A stretch of DNA of 29,621 bases from Sphingopyxis sp. (lineage in GTDB: Bacteria > Pseudomonadota > Alphaproteobacteria > Sphingomonadales > Sphingomonadaceae). Position numbers and translations under genes: made by a program. The stretch lies in NCBI GenBank assembly GCA_013911715.1, contig JACEST010000005.1, positions 1 through 29,621 of the forward strand, in the 5' to 3' direction. Positions 22,259 through 29,621 of the stretch are shown in pieces; the first letter of the stretch is position 1; each line of letters starts with the position of its first letter. The notes below the pieces were generated by a model. The model made no database searches and was not told where the DNA came from. It saw only the letters and a program-made list of their open reading frames with translations.

Positions 22259-24091
22259 ATGCCTTTTTCGACATTGCCCGCGCTTCTTGGCGAAGCGATT
22301 GCTGCGCGTGGTTATGCCGCGCCTTCCCCCGTTCAGGCCTCGGTGCTCGCGCCCGAGGCGAAGGGGCGCGATTTGGTGGTGTCGGCGCAGACCGGGTCGG
22401 GCAAGACCGTCGCGTTCGGCATTGCGATGGCCGACGAGCTGATTCCGGAAGGGCAACCGTGCGGCTACAGCCTGACCCCGCTCGCGATAGTCATCGCACC
22501 GACGCGCGAATTGGCGCTCCAGGTCAGCCGCGAGCTTGAATGGCTCTATGCCAAGGCGCGCGCGCGCATCGTCACCTGCGTCGGCGGGATGGATGCCGCG
22601 CGCGAGCGGCGCAATTTGGCAAGCGGCGCGCATATCGTCGTCGGCACGCCGGGGCGGCTGCGCGATCATCTCGAACGCGGTGCACTCGATCTGTCGGCGG
22701 TGAAGGTCGCGGTGCTCGACGAAGCCGACGAAATGCTCGACATGGGCTTTCGCGAGGATCTGGAAGAAATCCTCGACGCAACCCCCAATGGCCGCCGCAC
22801 TTTGCTGTTCTCGGCGACCATGCCCAAGCCGATCGTCGCGCTCGCCAAACGCTATCAGCGCGATGCGCTGCGCATTTCGACCGTGGGCGAGGATCGCGGC
22901 CATGGCGACATCAGCTATCAGGCGGTCACCGTTGCCCCCGCCGATATCGAGAATGCCGTCGTCAACCTGCTGCGCTTTTACGAGGCCGAAACGGCGATGC
23001 TGTTCTGCGCAACACGCGACAATGTCCGCCACCTCCACGCCAGTCTGATCGAGCGCGGCTTTCAGGCGGTCGCGCTTTCGGGCGAGCATAGCCAGAATGA
23101 GCGCAATCATGCGCTGCAAGCCTTGCGCGATCGCCGCGCCCGCGTGTGCGTCGCGACCGATGTCGCCGCGCGCGGGATCGATCTGCCCGCGCTCAGTCTG
23201 GTGATCCACGTCGAATTGCCGCGCGATGCCGAGGCGCTCCAGCACCGTTCGGGCCGCACCGGGCGCGCGGGCAAAAAGGGTACGGCGATCCTGCTCGTCC
23301 CCTATCCGCGCCGCCGCCGCGTCGAAATGATGCTGCGCGGCGCGCGGATCGAGGCGACATGGAAACGCGCGCCCACCGCCGACGAAGTGCGGGTGCAGGA
23401 CCGCGAACGGCTCGTTGCCGCAATCACCGCCAAGGTCGAAGGTGACGACGAGGATCGCGCGCTCGCCGCCCGTGTTCAGGAAACGCTGACCCCTGACGAT
23501 ATCGCCCTCGCGCTGGTGCAGGCGCACCGCGCCAAAATGCCCGCGATCGAGGAATTGCTCGACAGCGGCAACGCCGGGCCCGAACGGCGCGCGCCGGTCA
23601 AACGCGAAGGCTTTGACGATACGGTGTGGTTCAAGCTCAACATCGGCCGCCGCCAGAATGCCGATGTGCGCTGGATTTTGCCTTTGCTGTGCCGCCGCGG
23701 CCATGTCACCAAGAATGAAGTCGGTGCGATCAAGATCGGCCAGCATGAGACGATGTTCGACGTACCGCGCCACGCCGCCGACCGTTTCGCCGCTGCATTG
23801 AAACGCACCGCGCAGGAAGACCCCGATGATGGCATCATGATCGAGGCGATGGACGGTAGCCCGCGCGAGGCCGCGCGCGACAATGCACGCGGCGGGCCGC
23901 GCAGCGCCGCCCCTTCGCGCACCTTGGCCCCGCGCAGCGGCCCGCCGCCGCAGCGCGAACGCGCCGACGGCGATGGCCCACGCCGACCCGCTGGCCAGCG
24001 CCCGTTCGGCGGCAAGCCCGGTGGGCGCGCTGGCGGCGGCAAGCCATTTGGCGGCAAGCCTGGTCCGGGGCGCGGTCGTCCGGGGCGGTAA
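22259..24091 (+). CDS. DEAD-box RNA helicase with DbpA-type RNA-binding domain
   Basis: This is a 610-residue ATP-dependent RNA helicase of the DeaD/CsdA type, acting in ribosome assembly or RNA decay. Motifs are Q-motif PSPVQ, motif I AQTGSGKT (43-50), Ia PTRELA, D154EAD157, S185AT187 and HRSGRTGRAG. Residues about 455-535 (VWFKLNIGRRQNADVRWILPLL, then NEVGAIKIGQHETMFDVP) match the DbpA/CsdA RNA-binding domain. A basic Gly/Pro/Arg-rich tail of about 70 residues with GGKPGGRAGGGKPFGGKPG repeats completes it. The start at 22259 has AAGGGAG upstream; earlier in-frame starts have no helicase homology. The next gene follows after one base, suggesting co-transcription. Confidence 0.94.
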   Translation: MPFSTLPALLGEAIAARGYAAPSPVQASVLAPEAKGRDLVVSAQTGSGKTVAFGIAMADELIPEGQPCGYSLTPLAIVIAPTRELALQVSRELEWLYAKARARIVTCVGGMDAARERRNLASGAHIVVGTPGRLRDHLERGALDLSAVKVAVLDEADEMLDMGFREDLEEILDATPNGRRTLLFSATMPKPIVALAKRYQRDALRISTVGEDRGHGDISYQAVTVAPADIENAVVNLLRFYEAETAMLFCATRDNVRHLHASLIERGFQAVALSGEHSQNERNHALQALRDRRARVCVATDVAARGIDLPALSLVIHVELPRDAEALQHRSGRTGRAGKKGTAILLVPYPRRRRVEMMLRGARIEATWKRAPTADEVRVQDRERLVAAITAKVEGDDEDRALAARVQETLTPDDIALALVQAHRAKMPAIEELLDSGNAGPERRAPVKREGFDDTVWFKLNIGRRQNADVRWILPLLCRRGHVTKNEVGAIKIGQHETMFDVPRHAADRFAAALKRTAQEDPDDGIMIEAMDGSPREAARDNARGGPRSAAPSRTLAPRSGPPPQRERADGDGPRRPAGQRPFGGKPGGRAGGGKPFGGKPGPGRGRPGR

Positions 24092-24092
24092 C

Positions 24093-24566
24093 ATGACGCC
24101 GCCACGCATCCTGGTTGATGCCGATGCCTGTCCGGTGAAGGACGAGATTTACCGCGTCGCCTTTCGCCTGGATCTGGCGGTGGTGATCGTCGCCAACGCG
24201 CGCATCCGCATTCCCGACCATGTGCTGATCAGCCGGGTGGTGGTGACCGACGGCTTCGATGCCGCCGATGACTGGATTGCGCAAGCAGCCGGCCCGCGCA
24301 CCATCGTCGTCACCGCCGACATTTTGCTCGCCGACCGCTGTCTGAAGGCGGGGGCATTGGTCACGGGTCCCAATGGCAAGCCCTTTACCTCGGCAATGAT
24401 CGGCGGCGCGGTCGCGACCCGCGCGATCATGGCTGATTTGCGCAGCGGGCTGGGCGAGGGGATTGGCGGGCCGCCGCCTTTCACCAAGGCCGACCGCTCG
24501 GCCTTCCTGCAAACCCTTGATCGCATGGCGACGCAGATGTTGCGCGCGGCGGACAGCACGGCATAA
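24093..24566 (+). CDS. YaiI/YqxD (UPF0178, DUF188) family protein
   Basis: This is a 157-residue soluble protein of the UPF0178 family. Conserved blocks are ILVDADACPVKDEIYR near the N-terminus, VVTADILLADRCLKAGA in the middle, and the C-terminal GPPPFTKADRSAFLQTLDR, all hallmarks of YaiI. The acidic DADACPVK segment resembles PIN-like nuclease active sites, so a nuclease role has been thought possible, but the family is uncharacterised. The ATG at 24093 lies one base after the helicase stop; the longer frame is a shadow of the helicase tail. Coupling to an RNA helicase gene is compatible with an RNA-related role, which is inference. Confidence 0.92.
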   Translation: MTPPRILVDADACPVKDEIYRVAFRLDLAVVIVANARIRIPDHVLISRVVVTDGFDAADDWIAQAAGPRTIVVTADILLADRCLKAGALVTGPNGKPFTSAMIGGAVATRAIMADLRSGLGEGIGGPPPFTKADRSAFLQTLDRMATQMLRAADSTA

Positions 24567-24581
24567 GCTGCAGTTCATTTT

Positions 24582-24699
24582 CCGTTTGTCCTGAGGAGCC
24601 GCTGAGCGAAGTCGAAGCGGCGTCTCGAAGGACGCCGAAGGTTCGGGGTGGTTCGAGACGGCGCTTCGACAAGCTCAGCCCCTCCTCACCACGAACGGA
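24582..24699. repeat. Intergenic inverted repeat, copy C (long form)
   Basis: Outer CCGTT (24582-24586) and AACGG (24694-24698) enclose imperfect arms at 24601-24629 and about 24652-24679. The right arm contains CGCTTCGACAAGCTCAGC, the complement of the shared core; the left arm carries GCTGAGCGAAGTCGAAGC, a variant of it, and both arms share GTCTCGAA or its complement. It is longer and more degenerate than copies A and B. It lies between the YaiI-family gene and nth. Confidence 0.83.
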
Positions 24700-24719
24700 T
24701 AGGATATGAAGCCAATTCA

Positions 24720-25385
24720 ATGAACCGCGCGCAAATCTTCGAATTCTATCGCCGCCTTGCCGATGACAATCCGTCACCGCAAACCGAGCTCGCCTATGGC
24801 AATAACTTTCAGCTGCTGGTCGCGGTGGTGCTGTCGGCACAGGCGACCGACGTCGGGGTGAATAAGGCAACGCGGCTGTTGTTCGCGGCGGTAAGAACGC
24901 CGCAGCAGATGCTCGATCTGGGCGAGGATGGCCTCAAAGAGCATATCAAGACGATCGGGTTGTTTAACGCCAAGGCCAAGCATGTCATCGGCCTGTCCGA
25001 AATTTTGGTGCGCAATTTTGGCGGCGAAGTGCCCGCCGACCGCGATGTGCTCACCGGCCTGCCCGGGGTCGGGCGCAAGACCGCCAATGTCGTGATGAAC
25101 TGCGCCTTCGGGGCCGAAACCTTCGCGGTCGACACGCACATCTTCCGCGTCGGCAACCGCACCGGCCTCGCGCCGGGCAAGACGGTGCTCGCCGTCGAAA
25201 AGGCGCTCGACAAGCGCACGCCCGCGCCGTTTCGTGTCGGCGCGCATCACTGGCTGATCCTGCACGGTCGCTATGTCTGCAAAGCGCGCACGCCCGAATG
25301 CTGGCGCTGCGGCGTGGCCGACCTATGCCGGTTCAAGCCCAAGTCGCTGGAGCCCAGGTCGCGCAGCAAAAGTGCCGCAGCATGA
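24720..25385 (+). CDS. nth: Endonuclease III (base-excision repair)
   Basis: This is a bifunctional DNA glycosylase/AP lyase that removes oxidised pyrimidines. The 221-residue protein aligns residue for residue with the E. coli landmarks: catalytic K120 in the helix-hairpin-helix LPGVGRKTANVV, D138 in FAVDTHIFRV, and the [4Fe-4S] ligands C187, C194, C197 and C203 (CX6CX2CX5C). The start MNRAQIFEFYRRL at 24720 is chosen for homology; the upstream frame runs into repeat C. The ATG overlaps the stop of a five-codon frame (ATG at 24705), and no strong Shine-Dalgarno is directly before it. Its stop overlaps the next gene's ATG (ATGA). Confidence 0.96.
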   Translation: MNRAQIFEFYRRLADDNPSPQTELAYGNNFQLLVAVVLSAQATDVGVNKATRLLFAAVRTPQQMLDLGEDGLKEHIKTIGLFNAKAKHVIGLSEILVRNFGGEVPADRDVLTGLPGVGRKTANVVMNCAFGAETFAVDTHIFRVGNRTGLAPGKTVLAVEKALDKRTPAPFRVGAHHWLILHGRYVCKARTPECWRCGVADLCRFKPKSLEPRSRSKSAAA

Positions 25386-27022
25386 CCCGGCGCTACGACG
25401 CCATCATCATCGGCGCGGGGCACAATGGCCTCGTCTGCGCCTTCTATCTCGCGCGCGCCGGGATGCGCGTGCGCATTGTCGAACGCCGCGATGTCGTTGG
25501 CGGCGCAGCGGTGACCGAGGAATTTCACCCCGGATTCCGCAATTCGGTGGCGAGCTACACCGTCAGCTTGCTCCAGCCCAAGGTCATCGCCGATATGGAA
25601 CTGGCGAAACACGGCTACCGCGTGATTGAACGGCCGATCAGCAATTTCCTGCCGCAGCCGGACGGCGGTTATCTGAAGCTCGGCGGCGGGCTCGAACGCA
25701 CGCAGGCCGAATTTGCGCGCTTTTGCCAGCACGATGCCGATGTCCTCCCGGCCTATTATGACGCGCTCGATGGCGTCGCCGAAGTGCTGCGCGATCTGGC
25801 ACTGAAAATTCCGCCAAACATTGGCGACGGCTGGCGCACATTGATGGATGCCGCCTTGCAGGGGCGCAAGCTTGCCGGGCTGGGGGTCGAGGCGCAGCGC
25901 GATGTGCTTGATCTCTTCACCAAATCGGCGCGCGATTTCCTGAACGGCTGGTTCGAAAGCGAAGCGATCAAGGCCGCATTCGGCTTCGACGCGGTGGTCG
26001 GTAATTACGCCAGCCCTGACGCGCCGGGCAGCGCCTATGTCCTGCTCCACCATGTGTTTGGCGAGGTGAACGGCAAGAAAGGCGCATGGGGCCACAGCAT
26101 CGGCGGCATGGGCACGATCACACAAATCATGGCGCAGGTGTGCCGCAATCTGGGGGTAGAGATCAGCCTCGAAGCGCCGGTGACGCGCGTATTGGTTGAT
26201 GGGGGGAAGGCGGTCGGTGTGCGCCTCGACAGCGGCGAGGAAATTGCCGCCGCGCGCGTCATCGCCAATGTCGGGCCCAAACTGCTGTATAATCGCATGA
26301 TCGACAGCGCCGACCTGCCGAGCGATTTTGCGCGGCGGATCAAGGGGTATAAGGCGGGCAGCGGCACGTTCCGCATGAATGTCGCGCTGAGCGAGCTGCC
26401 GCGCTTCACCTGTTTGCCCGAGTGCCAAAAAGGGGAGCCGGGCGAGCATCACCAATCAGGCATCATCATCGCACCCACGCTCGACTATATGGACGCCGCC
26501 TTCACCGATGCCAAAGCACTTGGTTGGTCGAAAGCGCCGATTGTCGAAATGCTCATCCCGTCAACGGTCGACGACAGCCTTGCGCCGCCGGGACAGCATG
26601 TCGCGTCGCTCTTCTGCCAGCAATTCGCCCTCGAACTGCCCGCCAACAAGGACGGGAGCGCGCGCGATTGGGACGCTGAAGAGGGCGCCGCCGCCGACAC
26701 CATCATCGACACCGTCGAAGCCCACGCCCCCGGCTTCCGCGCCAGCATATTGGGCCGCCAAATCCTCTCACCCAAGGGGCTGGAGCGCAAATTCGGCCTC
26801 GCGGGCGGCGACATCATGCACGGCCACATGAGCCTCGACCAGCTCTGGTCGGCGCGCCCGATGCTCGGCCACGGCGGCTATCGCGGGCCGATCCAGAATC
26901 TCTATATGTGCGGCGCAGGCACCCACCCCGGCGGCGGCGTCACCGGCGCACCGGGGCATAATGCGGCGCTGGTCGTCCTGCGCGATGTTCAGGGGTGGTT
27001 TGCGCCGAAGTGGGTTCAATAG
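25382..27022 (+). CDS. PYROXD2-like / phytoene-desaturase-type FAD oxidoreductase
   Basis: This is a 546-residue flavoprotein of the amine-oxidase/carotenoid-desaturase clan. The N-terminal FAD site is YDAIIIGAGHNGLVCAFYLARAG with the acidic ERRDVVGGAA; the C-terminal FAD signature is YMCGAGTHPGGGVTGAPGHNAALVVL. The whole-length style (NSVASYTVSLLQPKV, AYVLLHHVFGEVNGKKGAWGHSIGGMGTITQIM) is that of NAD(P)/FAD-dependent oxidoreductases related to human PYROXD2, not of CrtI from carotenoid clusters; no other carotenoid gene is here. The ATG at 25382 overlaps the nth stop. The substrate is unknown. It converges with TonB receptor copy 2, the ends overlapping by 7 bases. Confidence 0.9.
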   Translation: MTRRYDAIIIGAGHNGLVCAFYLARAGMRVRIVERRDVVGGAAVTEEFHPGFRNSVASYTVSLLQPKVIADMELAKHGYRVIERPISNFLPQPDGGYLKLGGGLERTQAEFARFCQHDADVLPAYYDALDGVAEVLRDLALKIPPNIGDGWRTLMDAALQGRKLAGLGVEAQRDVLDLFTKSARDFLNGWFESEAIKAAFGFDAVVGNYASPDAPGSAYVLLHHVFGEVNGKKGAWGHSIGGMGTITQIMAQVCRNLGVEISLEAPVTRVLVDGGKAVGVRLDSGEEIAAARVIANVGPKLLYNRMIDSADLPSDFARRIKGYKAGSGTFRMNVALSELPRFTCLPECQKGEPGEHHQSGIIIAPTLDYMDAAFTDAKALGWSKAPIVEMLIPSTVDDSLAPPGQHVASLFCQQFALELPANKDGSARDWDAEEGAAADTIIDTVEAHAPGFRASILGRQILSPKGLERKFGLAGGDIMHGHMSLDQLWSARPMLGHGGYRGPIQNLYMCGAGTHPGGGVTGAPGHNAALVVLRDVQGWFAPKWVQ

Positions 27023-29319
27023 CGCGCCGTCACCGACACACCGTAAAATCTTGGTTCCCCCGGAATGAAGGTCGGGATGCCGAACGCGCCGCCGGTGTTG
27101 CCTGCGTCCAGCAGATAATCCTCGTTTGACGCGTTGCGGATGAAGCCCGCGACTTCGAACCGATCATCGGCAAAGGAGACGCCCGCGCGCGCGTTAAACA
27201 AAGTCACCGGACCCTGGCTGATCAGCGGATTGTTCGGCACTTCAAAGAAAATGCGGCTGCGGTGGGTTACCGTTGGCGTGACGAAGAAGCGCGCGCTTGA
27301 CCCGATCGGTGCATCAATCGTGAAGCCGCCTGCCGCCTGCCATTCGGGCTGCAGGCGGAAACGCGCACCGGCGAACTGCGGGGCAAAGCTGTTGTCGTCG
27401 TCGATGCCGCCGTCGATATAGCCGACATTGCCGAACAGACCCAGCCAATCGGCGGCGCGGACATTGACCTCCAGCTCGACGCCCAGATTGCTTGCCGTAC
27501 CCGCGCTTTGCGTCAACGTTGTGCCGTTGGGCTGGATCACGCTAACCTGAAACCCGTCATAGACCTGATAATAAACGCCCAGCGCGCCCGACACCGGGCC
27601 GATGGCGCCTTTCAGTCCAACCTCATAATTCCACACCGTTTCTTCCGGAACCAACTGACGATTGGGCACGCCAACACCGCCGACGCGCGCGGCGTTCAGC
27701 TGGACGACTGGCGAACGGCGACCCCGTGATACAGTAGCAAAAATGTTGCTGCGCTCGTCGAGCCGGAACAAGACGTTGGCACGCGGCAGCACGGCGGCAA
27801 AGCTGCGCTTGGTGCGGAAAGTCTGGCCGCCGGTATCGACCTGCCCAGGGATCAGCGAAAAGGCTGCGGGGTTCAGGCGCGGGCGCGGCACGCGCGCGAA
27901 GAAGGTCGATTCGCGGTCCTCGATCAGCACGCGGGCACCGGCGGTCAGCTCAAAGATGTCGCTCGCGATCCAGGTCGCATCGGCGAACACCGAATAGCTG
28001 GCATTGATCCCGCCATTTTCAAACACCGAACTGTACGGCACCTGCGTCAGCGCGCCGCCGGTGAGCAATGCGGTCACCTGCGCCGCCTGCACCACGCCTG
28101 CCGCGTCGATGCACGGGATGCCCGGCACAACGCGCGCAGCGCATTGCACGAAGGTTCCTTCTTCGCTGCTGAACGGCACATTCTGGATGCTGTCTTCGCG
28201 GAAATAATTCCAGCCGAAGGTCGCGCGCCAATTGGGGTCGGCATAGCTGAAGCGGCCTTCATGGCTGACCTGCTCACCCTGTGCCAATTCGGCAAACTCC
28301 AGATACCAGGCCGCCGAGCCATCGGCGTCGAAAATCTCCAGGCTGTCGAAGTTGCGATAGCCGTTAACGCTGGTGAAGGTCAGCCCGTCGGACACATCGG
28401 CGGAGATGGTGAAGCTGACGTCATAAACATCGCGGTCGAGTCCCAGCTGCGCCGCGCCCAGCACGCTTTCGGACAGCGGCGACCCGCCCAGATTGGCGCG
28501 CCCGAACGGATTGGCGGGGCCATCGCTGGTCGGCAGCGATCCTGAAATGAACGGCGTGCCGCCATTGCGCTGGCGGTCATAGGTGCCGATCAGGTCGAAC
28601 GTCACATCGTCATATGGCCGCCAGCGCAGCGAGGCGCGGATGCCTAGCTGGTCCTGCGCATACAGATCTTCGTCCTGCGAGGCCGCCAGATTCTCGACAT
28701 AACCATCGCGGGTGCGCCATTCAAAAGCGACGCGTGCTGCGAGCTTGTCACCGCCCAGATTGACGAACCCGCCGAGCAACGTCTGTTCGAAATTGCCATA
28801 GCCACCGGTCAGCTCTGCCGAAAAGCCCTCGCGCGGGCGCGCCGAGGTGATGCTGATCGCGCCCACCGCCGATGCGGTGCCGAACAGCGTCGCCTGCGGC
28901 CCCTTGATCACTTCGACACGTTCCAAATCGTAAATCGCCTGATAGGAGCCGCGCGAGCGCGAGATATCGACGCCGTTGTAATAGAGGGTGACGCGCGGCC
29001 CCTGCTGCGCCGATCCCGAATCCGACGTGATGCCGCGGATGACGATGCCTGGATTGTTCGCGCTCTGCTCCTGAATGTTAAGGCCGGGGATATAGGCCGA
29101 CAGCTCGTCCAAATCGCTGACGCCCAGCTCGCGGATGCGCGAACCCGACACCGCCGAAATGGTGATCGGCACATCGACCGAACGCTGTTCGATCTTTTGC
29201 GCGGTGACGATGATCTCGCCCGAATTTTCTTCCGTCTCAGCATCCTGCGCCTGCGCAGCAAGCGCAAAGCTGCTGGCGGCGACGAGCAGGGAGAGACGGG
29301 TTGCAGCGTGCATGGACAT
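27016..29319 (-). CDS. TonB-dependent outer-membrane receptor (copy 2)
   Basis: This is a 767-residue TonB-driven outer-membrane transporter. The signal peptide is MSMHAATRLSLLVAASSFALAAQAQ; then GEIIVTAQKIEQRSVDVPITI (TonB-box-like region) and a plug domain with VIRGITSDSG, LYYNGVDISRSRG and IKGPQATLFGTASAVGAISIT. The barrel ends FYGVSVTARY, a terminal Tyr where Phe is commoner. The start at 29319 is set by AGGAGG eight bases upstream. It is only distantly like copy 1. There are no sigma/anti-sigma genes and no siderophore enzymes nearby. It is transcribed divergently from the serine ammonia-lyase gene and overlaps the 3' end of the PYROXD2-like oxidoreductase. The ligand is unknown. Confidence 0.93.
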   Translation of the reverse strand: MSMHAATRLSLLVAASSFALAAQAQDAETEENSGEIIVTAQKIEQRSVDVPITISAVSGSRIRELGVSDLDELSAYIPGLNIQEQSANNPGIVIRGITSDSGSAQQGPRVTLYYNGVDISRSRGSYQAIYDLERVEVIKGPQATLFGTASAVGAISITSARPREGFSAELTGGYGNFEQTLLGGFVNLGGDKLAARVAFEWRTRDGYVENLAASQDEDLYAQDQLGIRASLRWRPYDDVTFDLIGTYDRQRNGGTPFISGSLPTSDGPANPFGRANLGGSPLSESVLGAAQLGLDRDVYDVSFTISADVSDGLTFTSVNGYRNFDSLEIFDADGSAAWYLEFAELAQGEQVSHEGRFSYADPNWRATFGWNYFREDSIQNVPFSSEEGTFVQCAARVVPGIPCIDAAGVVQAAQVTALLTGGALTQVPYSSVFENGGINASYSVFADATWIASDIFELTAGARVLIEDRESTFFARVPRPRLNPAAFSLIPGQVDTGGQTFRTKRSFAAVLPRANVLFRLDERSNIFATVSRGRRSPVVQLNAARVGGVGVPNRQLVPEETVWNYEVGLKGAIGPVSGALGVYYQVYDGFQVSVIQPNGTTLTQSAGTASNLGVELEVNVRAADWLGLFGNVGYIDGGIDDDNSFAPQFAGARFRLQPEWQAAGGFTIDAPIGSSARFFVTPTVTHRSRIFFEVPNNPLISQGPVTLFNARAGVSFADDRFEVAGFIRNASNEDYLLDAGNTGGAFGIPTFIPGEPRFYGVSVTARY

Positions 29320-29327
29320 GGGGGGAG

Positions 29328-29333
29328 CCTCCT
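29328..29333 (-). promoter_or_regulatory. Consensus ribosome-binding site of TonB receptor copy 2
   Basis: AGGAGG on the minus strand, eight bases before the ATG at 29319, selects that start over the ATG at 29313 and the extended frame to 29403. Confidence 0.75.
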
Positions 29334-29471
29334 GTTGGTTGCCCCGGCGGCTATGCTGCAAGTGCGAAGAAAGCGCGTCAGAGCGACGACAATGCCGTGA
29401 CAAGCCAAATGTTTTGGTGCGGCAAAATCGCCCCGCTCGCCAGCGCAGTTTCTTTCCGCTAGGGCAGCACC

Positions 29472-29621
29472 ATGCTTTCGGTCCTCGACCTGTTTCGCGT
29501 CGGCATTGGGCCGTCGAGCTCGCACACCGTCGGGCCGATGCGCATCGCCGCGCGCTTTCTGGCGCATCTCGGCAAACATGGTCTGACCGACCAGGTCGCG
29601 CGTATCCGCATTGAATTGCAA
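29472..29621 (+). CDS. sdaA: L-serine ammonia-lyase, N-terminal fragment (cut by window end)
   Basis: Only the first 50 codons are present. They encode MLSVLDLFRVGIGPSSSHTV followed by GPMRIAARFLAHL, the hallmark start of bacterial iron-sulfur L-serine dehydratases (beta-domain SSSHTVGPM), which convert L-serine to pyruvate and ammonia. The ATG at 29472 is preceded by a weak AGGG. The divergent 152-base region toward TonB receptor copy 2 should hold both promoters, but I see no clear consensus. The symbol assumes the single-chain form; the catalytic alpha domain is beyond the window. Confidence 0.88.
   Translation, partial: MLSVLDLFRVGIGPSSSHTVGPMRIAARFLAHLGKHGLTDQVARIRIELQ

Noticed and set aside
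22247..24109. 620-codon minus-strand open frame opposite the DEAD-box helicase
   Set aside because: The helicase frame has every family motif; the antisense product has none and is skewed in composition.
25382..27022. Carotenoid biosynthesis enzyme CrtI
   Set aside because: The fold matches, but the sequence style is PYROXD2-like and there are no crtB, crtE or crtY neighbours, so a carotenoid role is not supported.

Overview
The window is high-GC chromosomal DNA. The gene families point to an alphaproteobacterium of the sphingomonad group, probably Sphingopyxis-like. The evidence is two large TonB-dependent receptors, DUF4402 and UrcA-like secreted proteins, two sterol-desaturase-family enzymes, a short NDUFS6-type zinc-finger protein, and three copies of an intergenic inverted repeat built on a TGAGCTTGTCGAAG core that I associate with sphingomonads. 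The genus is inference; the window has no rRNA, tRNA or other decisive marker. I count 28 protein genes, two of them cut by the window edges. There is no CRISPR array, transposase or phage gene.

Layout, left to right. 1-1772: 3' part of recQ. 1899-2198: small secreted UrcA-like protein. 2318-3361: AraC-type regulator with a membrane N-terminus. 3467-6401: lipid-modification-like region, with one sterol desaturase ending in a strong terminator, then four genes chained by 1-4 base overlaps (DUF442 protein, membrane-anchored unknown, second sterol desaturase, small membrane protein). 6493-8079: GMC flavin oxidoreductase, converging on a TonB receptor (8303-10672, minus) that has a textbook terminator. 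11000-12728 (minus): the glnK-amtB ammonium operon behind a near-perfect sigma-54 promoter. 12895-14297 (minus): an EEP-fold hydrolase and a PPOX-fold flavoprotein, separated by repeat copy A.

14426-15266 is the clearest foreign piece: an AT-richer two-gene module with a short VbhA-like antitoxin candidate and a Fic AMP-transferase, with an intrinsic terminator wedged between them. It abuts tldD (15268-16713, minus). 16768-18237 (minus) holds two DUF4402 secreted paralogues on either side of a zf-CHCC protein. 18363-19280 is an ABC ATPase with no permease beside it. Repeat copy B leads into nadB, whose stop overlaps the GTG start of an FNR-type iron-sulfur regulator. After a small membrane protein (minus) come a DEAD-box RNA helicase with a DbpA-type RNA-binding domain and, one base later, a YaiI/UPF0178 protein. 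Repeat copy C precedes nth (endonuclease III), which overlaps a PYROXD2-like FAD oxidoreductase. That gene converges, with overlapping ends, on a second TonB receptor (27016-29319, minus). The window closes with the first 50 codons of an L-serine ammonia-lyase.

Most of the content is core housekeeping: DNA and RNA processing, nitrogen sensing, NAD synthesis and base-excision repair. The parts most worth a second look are the Fic module with its internal terminator, the overlapping DUF442/unknown/desaturase/small-membrane-protein chain, the nadB-FNR coupling, and the mobile-looking repeat family. I did not find a system that I can claim is entirely new.
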